30,555 nucleotides of DNA from RGIG5579 sp045590715 (lineage in GTDB: Bacteria; Bacillota; Clostridia; Oscillospirales; SIG627), in the NCBI GenBank assembly GCA_045590715.1, contig JAZNRO010000048.1:1-30555 (forward strand). The letters are read 5' to 3'. Each line of letters begins with the position of its first letter. Positions within the stretch are counted from its first letter, which is position 1. Both the position numbers and the translations under genes were made by a program. The notes under the pieces were generated by a model. That model searched no databases, was not told the DNA's origin, and saw nothing but the letters and a program-made list of their open reading frames with translations. Of the stretch, positions 15,090 to 23,168 are shown in pieces.

Positions 15090-17915
15090 ATGGACCAGGA
15101 AAAGATGCTTTCGCAAGAGGAAGAAAAAAACGAGTTTTCTCCGGAAGGGGAAACGGTTTTAGAAGAAACGGCAAAAAAGAAAAATCTTCTCTTTTCTCTG
15201 GAAGAGAAATTGAAAGAGAAGAAATTTTTCGCGTGGTTTTTAAAAAAAGGAGAAGGGAATTTGCCCCTTGTCCTTGCCTTTTTGTTGCCTTTTTTGATTT
15301 TCTCTTTGTGTCTTGTGCTCCAGGGCGTATATCCCTTCGGTGACGGACAGCTCATTAACTACGACGGCTGGCACCAGTACTATCCTTTTCTGTTACAGCT
15401 TTGGGATCATTTCCACGAAGGCACCAGCCTTCTTTACGACTGGTCTATGGGAATGGGCACCAATTTCCTTTCCATGCTGTCTTACTACGGCGCAAGTCCC
15501 CTAAACCTTCTTTTGATGCTCTCCCCCGATCGTGAATTCCGCCTTGCTTTTATGGTGCTGATCGCCGTGCGCATCGGTCTTGCCGGGGGATTTTTCGCCC
15601 TCTTTTTAAAGAAAGTATTTTCCAAAAGCGGGTGGTCCGTGGCCTTTTTCGGCCTAGGGTATGCCCTTTGCGGCTTTATGATGGGCTACGTTTGGAATAA
15701 TATGTGGCTGGATACCATTGCTCTGTATCCTCTTTTGTGTCTGGGAACGGTGAAAATGTTCCGGGAAGGAAGATCTTCTCTCTACGTTATTTCCCTGGCC
15801 TTAAGCCTTTTTGCCAATTACTATATCGGTTATATGAGCTGTGTATTTACGGTTCTGGTATTTATCATTTTGTGTGTGGTGGATAAGGTTTCCTTTTCCG
15901 ACCTATGGCGAAAAGGACTTCGTTTTGCCTTTTTGAGCCTTCTGGGCGGTGCCCTTTCCGCCGTTTTGCTTCTTCCCGCCTTTTTCGGGCTTTTAAACAC
16001 CGTCTCTACCACGGGTAACGTTCCGATGTACGTTTCTTTTTATGAATCCATACGGAATTTCTTCGCGCCCCTTTCCTCTTTCCACACACCGGCGGTCATG
16101 GACGGCCTTCCCAATATTACCACCTGCGCCATTCTGTCTCTTTTTGCCTTTGCTTTCCTTTGGGCAAAGCGCATTTCTCTTCGGGAAAAGCTCTGCGCCT
16201 TTCTGCTTTTGGTATTCCTTCTTTTTTCTATGAATTTCAGCGTGCTCAATTACTTCTGGCACGGATTTCACTTTACCAATATGATCCCCTACCGCTTCGC
16301 TTTTCTCTTCGTCTTTGCGGTAGTGGTAATGGCCTACCGCTATTATCAGAAATCCGCCTTCGATTTTGACCTGGTAGACGGGGCGGGTATGCTCTTGTTC
16401 TCCGGCTTTGTGGCCTTCTGTTCCTTCGGTGTGTACGCATCTTACAGCGTTTTATTAACGGTGGCGGTCTTCGTTTTCGCCATGCTTCTCACGGTGCTTT
16501 ATTCGGTGAAGATCATCCCGAAAAGCGTATTTTCCACCCTTGTTTGCCTCGTTATCTGTTTCGAAATGGTCATTTCTGCATATCTTGGTACCAAGGCCGT
16601 AGGCGTTACCAGCTACTCGGAATATTTTGACCTGAAAACCGGGGAAGAAGTGCGGGAGATGGTGGAGATCGTAGATGAAACCGAAAAGAATAGCCAAGAT
16701 TTCTTCCGCCTGGAAACCACCCAGTGGCGAAGCCTCAATGACTCCTGCTTCTATGAGTACAACGGAATTTCCCAGTTTGCTTCTTCTGCCAACCGCAGGG
16801 TTTCGGAATTTATGGAGCATCTGGGTATGCCTGCCGATGCCGGCAGTAACCGCTTCGTATACGTTCATTCCACCCCGCTTACGGAAACGGCCCTGGGCAT
16901 CAAATACCTGATTCATAAGACCGGGTACCTTTCCGATACGGGACTTACCTGTATTTCCCCGGCGGATAACGATACCAACGTTGCCCTTTACGAAAGCCGG
17001 AATTTTGCCGGACTTGGCTTTATGATCCCGGATGGAGCGGAGAATTTCAAGTTTGATAAGACCTGGGCCATTTATTTAAGACAAAACGCCCTTTTTGAAG
17101 CCATGACGGGTCTTGAAGGAAAACTTCTCACTCCCTTTTCTCCCAAGAAGGAAGATCATTTAAATCTTACGGCAAAAGATTTAGAGCACGGAAGATACGA
17201 GTATTCCTCCGCACCGGGTGAAGGGGCTTCGGCAGAGAGAGTTCTGCGCTTTACCTATACCGCGCCGGAAAGCGGTATGGTCTATATCTATGCGGACGTG
17301 GCTCTTGCCGACTACGTGCAGGTAAACAATGCCTGGCACTGCATTGAAGACTATCCCAATTTCTTCTCTGCCGGCTATTTTGCCAAGGGAGAAAGTTTCC
17401 AGGTACGGGTGATCATCAATGAAGAAACGGAAGAAGAATTTACCGATTACGCTATGCTTCACGTTTGCACTCTGGATGAAGAACTTTGGGAAAAAGGCCT
17501 TCAGATCATCAAGGATGAGAAAATGGAGATCAGGGAGTTTTCCGATACGGGACTTTCCGCTACGGTAAATGCCAAGGAAGACGGCTACCTCTACACCTCG
17601 ATCCCCATGGAGCAGGAAGGCGCCTGGCGGGTATTTGTTGACGGAAAAGAAGCGAAGGTCCAGCCTTTTGCCGGCTCTTTTGTGGGCATCAAGCTTTCAA
17701 AAGGTGAGCACGATCTGGCCTTTACCTATTCGCCCAAAGGCTTTGTTCCCGGCCTTGTCATTACCCTTTGCGCTTTGGTGATCTTTGCTTTTCTTGTGAT
17801 CTTTGAAAGAAAAGGACATAAGCTTTTCCCCGAAAAGAAAAGGGAAGAGGCAAAGGAAGAAGGAATAGAAAACAGTTCTCCGGAAGAAACGGAAGAAAAA
17901 GGAGAAGAAATTTGA
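15090..17915 (+). CDS. YfhO-family polytopic membrane protein (glycosyltransferase-like)
   Basis: A 941-residue protein. A charged cytoplasmic start (1-50, Glu/Lys-rich) precedes about a dozen hydrophobic segments in 52-500, then a soluble outward region (about 520-890), a last helix (about 893-913, FVPGLVITLCALVIFAFLVI) and a Glu/Lys-rich tail. The loop after the first helix, GVYPFGDGQ and YDGWHQYYPF, followed by DWSMGMGTNFL, is typical of YfhO proteins. These are GT-C-like enzymes; B. subtilis YfhO works with CsbB in glycosylating lipoteichoic acid. Acidic residues in the first loop are the likely catalytic ones by analogy. The ATG at 15090 has AAAGGAGGT. Its stop overlaps the next start (TTGA). 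Substrate unknown. Confidence 0.9.
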   Translation: MDQEKMLSQEEEKNEFSPEGETVLEETAKKKNLLFSLEEKLKEKKFFAWFLKKGEGNLPLVLAFLLPFLIFSLCLVLQGVYPFGDGQLINYDGWHQYYPFLLQLWDHFHEGTSLLYDWSMGMGTNFLSMLSYYGASPLNLLLMLSPDREFRLAFMVLIAVRIGLAGGFFALFLKKVFSKSGWSVAFFGLGYALCGFMMGYVWNNMWLDTIALYPLLCLGTVKMFREGRSSLYVISLALSLFANYYIGYMSCVFTVLVFIILCVVDKVSFSDLWRKGLRFAFLSLLGGALSAVLLLPAFFGLLNTVSTTGNVPMYVSFYESIRNFFAPLSSFHTPAVMDGLPNITTCAILSLFAFAFLWAKRISLREKLCAFLLLVFLLFSMNFSVLNYFWHGFHFTNMIPYRFAFLFVFAVVVMAYRYYQKSAFDFDLVDGAGMLLFSGFVAFCSFGVYASYSVLLTVAVFVFAMLLTVLYSVKIIPKSVFSTLVCLVICFEMVISAYLGTKAVGVTSYSEYFDLKTGEEVREMVEIVDETEKNSQDFFRLETTQWRSLNDSCFYEYNGISQFASSANRRVSEFMEHLGMPADAGSNRFVYVHSTPLTETALGIKYLIHKTGYLSDTGLTCISPADNDTNVALYESRNFAGLGFMIPDGAENFKFDKTWAIYLRQNALFEAMTGLEGKLLTPFSPKKEDHLNLTAKDLEHGRYEYSSAPGEGASAERVLRFTYTAPESGMVYIYADVALADYVQVNNAWHCIEDYPNFFSAGYFAKGESFQVRVIINEETEEEFTDYAMLHVCTLDEELWEKGLQIIKDEKMEIREFSDTGLSATVNAKEDGYLYTSIPMEQEGAWRVFVDGKEAKVQPFAGSFVGIKLSKGEHDLAFTYSPKGFVPGLVITLCALVIFAFLVIFERKGHKLFPEKKREEAKEEGIENSSPEETEEKGEEI

Positions 17916-18646
17916 CACTGCAGAAACTGATGTCCCTGACCCGCAAGGCAGTGGACGATTTTCAGATGATCCCCAAGGGCGCAAAAGTGGCGGTAGGGGT
18001 TTCCGGCGGCAAGGATTCCCTTGCCCTGGTTACGGCCCTGGCAGGACTTTCCGCTTTTCACCCTTCGGGCTTTAAGGTCTGTGCCATTACGGTAGATCTG
18101 GGTTTTGAGGGGGCAGTCTTTGGTCCCATTACAAAGTACCTGGAAAGCCTTTCGGTGGAGCACAAGGTAGTGAAGACCGAGATCGGAAAAGTGGTTTTCG
18201 ACGTGCGGAAGGAAAAGAATCCTTGTTCTCTTTGCGCCAAAATGAAAAGAGCCGTCCTTTGCGATGCGGCAAAGGAAATGGGCTGTGAGTATCTGGCTCT
18301 GGCCCATCACAGAGATGATCTGATCGATACGTTTTTATTGAATCTTTTCTACGCCGGCCGGATCGATACCTTCCTTCCGGTAACCGATCTTACCAAAACC
18401 GGGATCACCGTGATCCGTCCCTTCCTTTACGCAGAGGAGAAGGATCTTATTTACTTTACCAATAAAAATCCCATGCCCGTTTGCCCATCCGGCTGTCCGG
18501 CGGATAAACATACTTCCCGGGAAGACGTAAAGGTGCTTTTAAAGGATTTTGCCAAAGAGTATCCGGACGTAAAATCCAAAATTTTCGGCGCCATTTTACG
18601 GGCAGGACTTCTTGACCGCAGAGAAAACGACACCATCACCCTTTAA
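17912..18646 (+). CDS. TtcA-like PP-loop ATPase (tRNA thiolation family)
   Basis: A 244-residue N-type ATP pyrophosphatase. The PP-loop is SGGKDS (31-36). C104 and C107 in NPCSLCAKMKR, plus C190 or C194 in VCPSGCPAD, match the three-cysteine [4Fe-4S] site of TtcA, which makes 2-thiocytidine at tRNA position 32; AHHRDDLIDTFLLNLFY (130-146) is also a family hallmark. Such TtcA/TtuA-like proteins in Firmicutes are often unproven, so the exact tRNA target is open. The start is TTG at 17912, overlapping the YfhO stop as TTGA, with AAAAAGGAG seven bases upstream; the first in-frame ATG would be codon 7. Translation appears coupled to the membrane protein. Confidence 0.88.
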   Translation: MTLQKLMSLTRKAVDDFQMIPKGAKVAVGVSGGKDSLALVTALAGLSAFHPSGFKVCAITVDLGFEGAVFGPITKYLESLSVEHKVVKTEIGKVVFDVRKEKNPCSLCAKMKRAVLCDAAKEMGCEYLALAHHRDDLIDTFLLNLFYAGRIDTFLPVTDLTKTGITVIRPFLYAEEKDLIYFTNKNPMPVCPSGCPADKHTSREDVKVLLKDFAKEYPDVKSKIFGAILRAGLLDRRENDTITL

Positions 18647-18690
18647 TCGTGGCAGAATGTGAAAAAAGTGTTAACAATAACCTGAATTGC

Positions 18691-18718
18691 TTGAAAATTC
18701 CAGATTTTTGAGTATAAT
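18691..18718 (+). promoter_or_regulatory. Promoter of groES-groEL
   Basis: TTGAAA (18691-18696), 16 bp, perfect TATAAT (18713-18718). CIRCE begins 11 bp after the -10 box, over the expected start of transcription. Confidence 0.8.
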
Positions 18719-18729
18719 AAAAGTCAGAA

Positions 18730-18756
18730 TTAGCACTCGATGGTTGAGAGTGCTAA
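18730..18756 (+). promoter_or_regulatory. CIRCE operator (HrcA binding site)
   Basis: TTAGCACTC (18730-18738), 9-bp spacer, GAGTGCTAA (18748-18756): a perfect match to the CIRCE inverted repeat. HrcA repressor binding here blocks groESL until heat or misfolding stress. hrcA itself is not in the window. Confidence 0.98.
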
Positions 18757-18797
18757 ATATGAAAACGAATTGATCCATTCAAAGGAGGATAAATAAG

Positions 18798-19079
18798 ATG
18801 TTGAAACCCCTTAACGACAGAGTCGTTCTGAAAATGGTAGAAGCAGAAGAAACCACTGCTTCCGGTATAATTCTTGCCGGCGCCGCAAAAGAGAAGCCCG
18901 AAATTGCAGAAGTTGTTGCAGTGGGCCCCGGCGGTGTGGTAGACGGAAACAAGGTTGAAATGACCGTTTCTGCAGGCGATAAGGTCATTATGTCCAAGTA
19001 CGCCGGTACCGAAGTAAAATACCAGGGCAAAGAATATGTGATCGTGAGAATGGGCGACATTCTCGCCATCGTAGACTAA
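18798..19079 (+). CDS. groES: Co-chaperonin GroES
   Basis: A 93-residue GroES of normal length: LKPLNDRVVLKMVEAEETTASGI start, the mobile loop at about 16-34 (ETTASGIILAG), the roof loop near GPGGVVDG, and the closing KYAGTEVKYQGKEYVIVRMGDILAIV. It caps GroEL in a heptameric ring. AAAGGAGG precedes the ATG. groEL follows 13 bp downstream. Confidence 0.98.
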   Translation: MLKPLNDRVVLKMVEAEETTASGIILAGAAKEKPEIAEVVAVGPGGVVDGNKVEMTVSAGDKVIMSKYAGTEVKYQGKEYVIVRMGDILAIVD

Positions 19080-19092
19080 GGAGGAAAGATCC

Positions 19093-20727
19093 GTGGCAAA
19101 AGATATGATCTACGGCATTGAAGCCAGAAACAAACTGATGGCCGGTATCGACGCACTGGCTGACGCAGTAAAAGTAACCATCGGCCCCAAGGGCAGAAAC
19201 GTAGTGCTGGATAAGAAATTCGGCGCTCCCCTCATTACCAACGACGGTGTTACCATTGCAAAGGAGATCGAACTTCCCGATCCTTTTGAAAATATGGGCG
19301 CACAGCTGACCCGTCAGGTAGCCGTAAAAACCAATCACGCCGCAGGCGACGGTACCACCACCGCTACCGTTCTGGCACAGGCTTTCGTTCGCGAAGGTAT
19401 GAAGAACGTGACTGCCGGCGCAAACCCCATGATTCTGAAAAAAGGCATTTCCAAGGCTGTGGACGTTGCCATTCAGGAACTTCAGAAGAATTCCAAGCCT
19501 GTTTCCGGTAAAGAAGACATCGTAAGAGTCGGCACCATCTCCGGCGGCGATGAAGTGGTAGGCACTCTCATTGCAGACGCGATGGAAAAGGTTTCTGCTG
19601 ACGGTGTTATTACCGTAGAAGAATCCAAATCTGCCGAAACCTACTGCGAAGTGGTAGAGGGTATGCAGTTTGACCGCGGTTACCTCTCCCCCTATATGGT
19701 AACCGATACCGATAAGATGGAAGCCACCTTTGACGATGCCATCCTTCTTATCACGGATAAAAAGATCTCTAACATTCAGGAGATCCTGCCTCTTCTGGAA
19801 CAGGTAATGCAGTCCGGCAAGAAGCTTGTGATCATTGCAGAAGACGTAGAAGGCGAAGCCCTCTCCACCCTGCTTGTAAACAAACTTCGCGGCACCTTTA
19901 CCTGCGCGGCCGTAAAAGCCCCCGGTTTCGGTGACAGAAGAAAAGATATGCTCCAGGACATTGCCATTCTCACCGGCGGTACCGTAATCTCTTCCGACCT
20001 TGGTCTGGAACTGAAGGAAACCACCCTGGATATGCTGGGCAGAGCAAAACAGGTGAAGATCACCAAAGAAAACACCATCATCGTTGGTGGCCAGGGCGAC
20101 GTGAAGGCGATCCAGGATAGAATCGCTTCCATTAAGCAGAGCATTGAAACCACCACCAGTGATTTCGACCGTGAAAAATTGCAGGAGCGTCTTGCTAAAC
20201 TTGCCGGCGGTGTAGCCGTGATCAAAGTTGGCGCTGCTACCGAAGCAGAAATGAAAGATAAGAAGCTCCGCATCGAAGACGCGCTGAATGCAACCCGCGC
20301 CGCAGTAGAAGAAGGCATCGTGCCCGGCGGCGGTGTAGCGCTTCTCAATACCATCTCCGCTGTAAAGGCTCTTCTTGATACCACTTCCGGTGAAGAGAAG
20401 GTTGGCGTTGAGATCGTACTTCGCGCTCTGGAAGATCCCTGCCGTCAGATCTCCGCAAACGCCGGTTTTGAAGGCAGTGTGATCGTAGACAAGATCCTTT
20501 CTTCCGGAAGACTTGCTTACGGCTTTAACGCTTACGAAGAATCTTACGTAGATATGTACGAAGCCGGTATTATCGATCCTACCAAAGTTACCCGCAGTGC
20601 TCTGGCAAACGCTTCCAGCGTTGCCGCAATGGTACTGACCACCGAGGTACTGGTAACCGATAAGAAGGAAGACGCCGCTGCACAGATGGCCGCTCAGGCT
20701 GCTGCCGCTGCCGGTGGTATGTATTAA
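19093..20727 (+). CDS. groEL: Chaperonin GroEL
   Basis: A complete 544-residue GroEL. Nucleotide-binding phrases are GPKGRNV (31-37), NDGVTIAKEI (50-59) and GDGTTT (85-90); the later VEEGIVPGGGVALL and EDPCRQI phrases are family hallmarks. The start is GTG at 19093 behind AAGGAGGAAAG. The C-terminus ends QMAAQAAAAAGGMY: an alanine-rich tail with a single GGM instead of the long GGM repeats of many GroELs, and a terminal Tyr. Forms the 14-mer folding chamber in the cytoplasm. Confidence 0.99.
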   Translation: MAKDMIYGIEARNKLMAGIDALADAVKVTIGPKGRNVVLDKKFGAPLITNDGVTIAKEIELPDPFENMGAQLTRQVAVKTNHAAGDGTTTATVLAQAFVREGMKNVTAGANPMILKKGISKAVDVAIQELQKNSKPVSGKEDIVRVGTISGGDEVVGTLIADAMEKVSADGVITVEESKSAETYCEVVEGMQFDRGYLSPYMVTDTDKMEATFDDAILLITDKKISNIQEILPLLEQVMQSGKKLVIIAEDVEGEALSTLLVNKLRGTFTCAAVKAPGFGDRRKDMLQDIAILTGGTVISSDLGLELKETTLDMLGRAKQVKITKENTIIVGGQGDVKAIQDRIASIKQSIETTTSDFDREKLQERLAKLAGGVAVIKVGAATEAEMKDKKLRIEDALNATRAAVEEGIVPGGGVALLNTISAVKALLDTTSGEEKVGVEIVLRALEDPCRQISANAGFEGSVIVDKILSSGRLAYGFNAYEESYVDMYEAGIIDPTKVTRSALANASSVAAMVLTTEVLVTDKKEDAAAQMAAQAAAAAGGMY

Positions 20728-20733
20728 AAAATG

Positions 20734-20764
20734 ATCCCCGAGAGGAAATCTCTCGGGGATTTTC
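20734..20764 (+). terminator. Intrinsic terminator after groEL
   Basis: ATCCCCGAGAG (20734-20744) pairs perfectly with CTCTCGGGGAT (20750-20760) around GAAAT, followed by TTTCTTTTTT. Confidence 0.95.
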
Positions 20765-20773
20765 TTTTTTCTC

Positions 20774-20802
20774 TTGAAAAAGGCAAAACTTTGTTGTATC
20801 AT
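20774..20802 (+). promoter_or_regulatory. Promoter of the ion transporter gene
   Basis: TTGAAA (20774-20779), 17 bp, TATCAT (20797-20802), about 30 bp before the ATG at 20832; AAGGAGA is the ribosome binding site. Confidence 0.65.
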
Positions 20803-20831
20803 AAGTTGTTTTGTAAAATAAGGAGAGAAAA

Positions 20832-21938
20832 ATGAGAGTTTTTACTTTTGTAAAGAAAAACGTTGTTTTCTGCGTGGCGCTGTTTTGCGCCCTTATTACC
20901 TGTTTTTTGGTACCCCCGGACGGAAAATATTTTTCCTATCTTGATTTTAATACCCTCTCTTGTTTGTTTATGACCTTGGCAGTAGTCTGCGCCCTTCGAA
21001 ATATTAAGTTTTTTACCATCGTGGCAAGAAGACTTGTGATGATCTCCGGCACCCTTCGTTCTCTTTTTGTGATGCTTATCACCATCACCTTTTTAGGGTC
21101 TATGCTCATTGCCAACGATATGGCGCTGATTACCTTTTTGCCCCTTGGCTATTTTGCTCTTTCCGTTACGGGGAAAGAAAAATATATGGCTTACCTTTTC
21201 GTTTTGCAGAATATTTCCGCAAATCTCGGGGGAATGCTCACTCCCTTCGGAAATCCCCAAAACTTATATCTCTATTCTTATTTTCACATTCCCACGTTGG
21301 ATTTTTGCAAAATGATGGCGCCCCCGTTTCTCCTTGCCATTTTTCTTCTCTTCCTTTGCTGTCTTTTCGTGAAAAACGAGCCCCTTTCCATTGATTCTCG
21401 ATTTCCCGAATCTTTAAACGGAAAGAAGACCGCCCTTTATCTTGCTCTTTTCGCCCTGTCCCTTCTTGTGGTATTTCGCATCGTTCCTTTTCTTCTGGGA
21501 CTTGCGGTGATCTTCGTTGCCGTTTTCCTTTTGGATAAGGATGCCCTTTTGTCCGTAGACTACGCGCTTCTGGGCACTTTCTTCTTTTTCTTTATTTTTG
21601 CGGGAAATTTATCCCGTCTGGAGGCGGTCAATCATTTCTTTTCCGGTCTGATGGAAAAGGATGCCCTTCTGGTCTCCGTTTTATCCTGCCAGGTGATCAG
21701 TAACGTACCCAGCGCCATTTTGCTCTCTCGCTTTACTACCCAGGTTCACCCGCTCCTTTTAGGGGTCAATATCGGTGGAACGGGAACGCTGATTGCCTCT
21801 CTTGCAAGTCTTATTACCTTCAGCGAATTTCGGATTTTGTACCCCGGTCACGCAAAGCAGTATTTTTTCCTTTTCACCGTGGTAAATTTCCTTTTTCTCT
21901 TTATTATGACCTTGGCGGCAAAGCTGTTTTTCTTATAA
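20832..21938 (+). CDS. SLC13/ArsB-type (ion transporter superfamily) anion permease
   Basis: A 368-residue polytopic membrane protein with about ten to eleven hydrophobic segments. NDMALITFLPL (95-105) and GGMLTPFGNPQNLYLY (133-148) are typical of the CitMHS/DASS/ArsB ion transporter group; a second pseudo-repeat motif, VISNVPSAILL, occurs near 288-298, then GVNIGGTGTLIASLASLI. The two Asn/Pro-containing hairpin motifs usually bind the anion and sodium. Substrate cannot be told from this sequence (carboxylate, sulfate, or arsenite/antiporter type are all possible). The protein is shorter than typical DASS members (about 450-500). It has its own promoter and converges on uppP through a shared terminator. 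Confidence 0.85.
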   Translation: MRVFTFVKKNVVFCVALFCALITCFLVPPDGKYFSYLDFNTLSCLFMTLAVVCALRNIKFFTIVARRLVMISGTLRSLFVMLITITFLGSMLIANDMALITFLPLGYFALSVTGKEKYMAYLFVLQNISANLGGMLTPFGNPQNLYLYSYFHIPTLDFCKMMAPPFLLAIFLLFLCCLFVKNEPLSIDSRFPESLNGKKTALYLALFALSLLVVFRIVPFLLGLAVIFVAVFLLDKDALLSVDYALLGTFFFFFIFAGNLSRLEAVNHFFSGLMEKDALLVSVLSCQVISNVPSAILLSRFTTQVHPLLLGVNIGGTGTLIASLASLITFSEFRILYPGHAKQYFFLFTVVNFLFLFIMTLAAKLFFL

Positions 21939-21942
21939 ATAA

Positions 21943-21969
21943 AAAAAGACCGACATAATCGGTCTTTTT
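21943..21969. terminator. Bidirectional terminator between transporter and uppP
   Basis: AAAAAGACCGA (21943-21953), CATAA loop, TCGGTCTTTTT (21959-21969). With A-run on one side and T-run on the other it can stop transcription from both convergent genes. Confidence 0.93.
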
Positions 21970-21981
21970 CTTTTTTTGTTT

Positions 21982-22812
21982 TTAGAAAATAAAGAAGTAA
22001 AGAAGGACCAGCGCACCTAAAACAATGCGGTAGATGCCAAAGACAGCAAAGGAGTGCTTCTTTACGTAATCCATCAAAAAGCGGATCACAAAAAGGGAAG
22101 TGAGAAAAGCGGCGGCACAGCCGATGATGAGGATCAGGCCTTCAGAAAGGGTCAAGGCAAAGCCGAATTTTAACAGCTTTAAAAGGGAGTAGCCCGCCAT
22201 AACGGGAACGGCCAGGAAGAAGGTAAATTTTGCGGCGGCAACTCGGCTGACACCCAGCACCAGGGCGCCCAGGATGGTAGAGCCGGATCGGGAAGTGCCG
22301 GGAATGATGGAAAGCACCTGGAAAAGTCCGATGAGAAAAGCGTCTTTGTAGCTGATAGCGTGAATATCACTTACCCGCATTTCTCTTTTTTCGTTTCCTT
22401 TTTCCAGGAACAGGAACGCGATGCCGTAAAGGATCAGTGCCCCGGCAATGACGGTGGGGGTGTGAAGATGGGCGTCGATCCAGTCGTCAAAAAGGATGGT
22501 AACCACTGCACCGGGGATACAAGCTACGACTACTTTAAACCAAAGGGAAAAGGTATCTTTTCGGATCACCTCGTTTGCGGTCTTGCCTTTCTGAAAGGGC
22601 CACATTTTGTCCCAAAACAGAAGAAGCACCGCCAGAATAGCGCCTAGCTGGATGACGATAAAGAACATTTCCTTAAATTCTTCGGACTGATTTAGTTTTA
22701 AGAATTCATCTACCAAAAGCATATGCCCCGTGCTGCTGACCGGGAGCCACTCGGTAATGCCTTCTACGATACCGAGAAAGATCACCTTTAATATTTCAAA
22801 TAAACGTTCCAT
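21982..22812 (-). CDS. uppP: Undecaprenyl-diphosphatase UppP (BacA)
   Basis: A 276-residue integral membrane enzyme with about eight helices. Both catalytic signatures are present: EGITEWLPVSSTGHM (17-31), with E17, E21 and H30, and PGTSRSGSTI (171-180), with R175. It dephosphorylates undecaprenyl pyrophosphate to recycle the lipid carrier for peptidoglycan and other glycopolymers, and gives bacitracin resistance when raised. AAAAGGAG precedes the ATG at 22812. It is divergent to thrS. Confidence 0.98.
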   Translation of the reverse strand: MERLFEILKVIFLGIVEGITEWLPVSSTGHMLLVDEFLKLNQSEEFKEMFFIVIQLGAILAVLLLFWDKMWPFQKGKTANEVIRKDTFSLWFKVVVACIPGAVVTILFDDWIDAHLHTPTVIAGALILYGIAFLFLEKGNEKREMRVSDIHAISYKDAFLIGLFQVLSIIPGTSRSGSTILGALVLGVSRVAAAKFTFFLAVPVMAGYSLLKLLKFGFALTLSEGLILIIGCAAAFLTSLFVIRFLMDYVKKHSFAVFGIYRIVLGALVLLYFFIF

Positions 22813-22851
22813 TTTTTCTCCTTTTAGAAAGTTTATGCATATTCTTTTGTT

Positions 22852-22880
22852 ATTTTACCATTGATTTTTCTTTTTGTAAA
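22852..22880 (-). promoter_or_regulatory. Promoter of uppP
   Basis: On the minus strand TTTACA (22875-22880), 17 bp, TAAAAT (22852-22857). Its -35 box is only 11 bp from the -35 box of the divergent thrS promoter. Confidence 0.7.
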
Positions 22881-22891
22881 GGAAAAGAGCA

Positions 22892-22920
22892 TTGACAAGG
22901 GGTGAAAATGTGTCTATAAT
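22892..22920 (+). promoter_or_regulatory. Consensus promoter of thrS
   Basis: TTGACA (22892-22897), 17 bp, TATAAT (22915-22920): a perfect sigma-A consensus, as often found before T-box leaders where control is by attenuation. Confidence 0.92.
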
Positions 22921-22926
22921 AAAAAA

Positions 22927-23144
22927 AGGAACACGTGGAAAAAGGAAGTCGTTCTCCAGAGAAGCGGGGTAGCTGGAAACCGCTGTGCGATCTTTTTCTA
23001 TACCATCCTTTTTTGTCCCGCAGGAAATGGCGGCGTTCCCTTTACGAAAAAAGGAGAAAAAAGAGCAGATTTTAAATCTGAATTCGGGTGGAACCGTGGG
23101 AATCTTCTCACCCCGAAGCATTTGCTTCGGGGTGTTATTTTTTT
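22927..23144 (+). promoter_or_regulatory. Threonine T-box riboswitch leader
   Basis: The leader before thrS has the T-box core GGGTGGAACCGTGG (23086-23099), whose TGGA pairs with the uncharged tRNA's NCCA end. Upstream is a Stem I-like region (about 22953-23035) with the AGAGAAGCGGGGTAGCTGG segment, and a candidate specifier codon ACC (23002-23004) followed by A, as expected for threonine. The T-box arm TTCGGGTG can pair with CACCCCGAA to form the antiterminator, in competition with the terminator at 23109-23144. Uncharged tRNA-Thr would allow thrS transcription. The exact specifier is read by eye from context; the T-box itself is firm. Confidence 0.93.
23109..23144 (+). terminator. T-box-controlled terminator
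   Basis: CACCCCGAAGC (23109-23119), ATTT loop, GCTTCGGGGTG (23124-23134), followed by TTATTTTTTT. A perfect 11-bp stem; its left arm is shared with the antiterminator. Confidence 0.95.
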
Positions 23145-23168
23145 ATCCCCGGAAAGAGAGGAAATGAA

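Noticed and set aside
15830..16271. Several 60-90-codon frames on the minus strand within the YfhO gene
   Set aside because: All are shadows of a polytopic membrane protein gene without start signals.
18988..20802. Long 604-codon frame antisense to groEL
   Set aside because: Lies fully opposite groES-groEL, has no ribosome binding site, and its composition follows the mirror of GroEL codons.
23088..23168. Upstream in-frame start for thrS
   Set aside because: It lies within the T-box core and terminator and would add 27 residues with no TGS resemblance.
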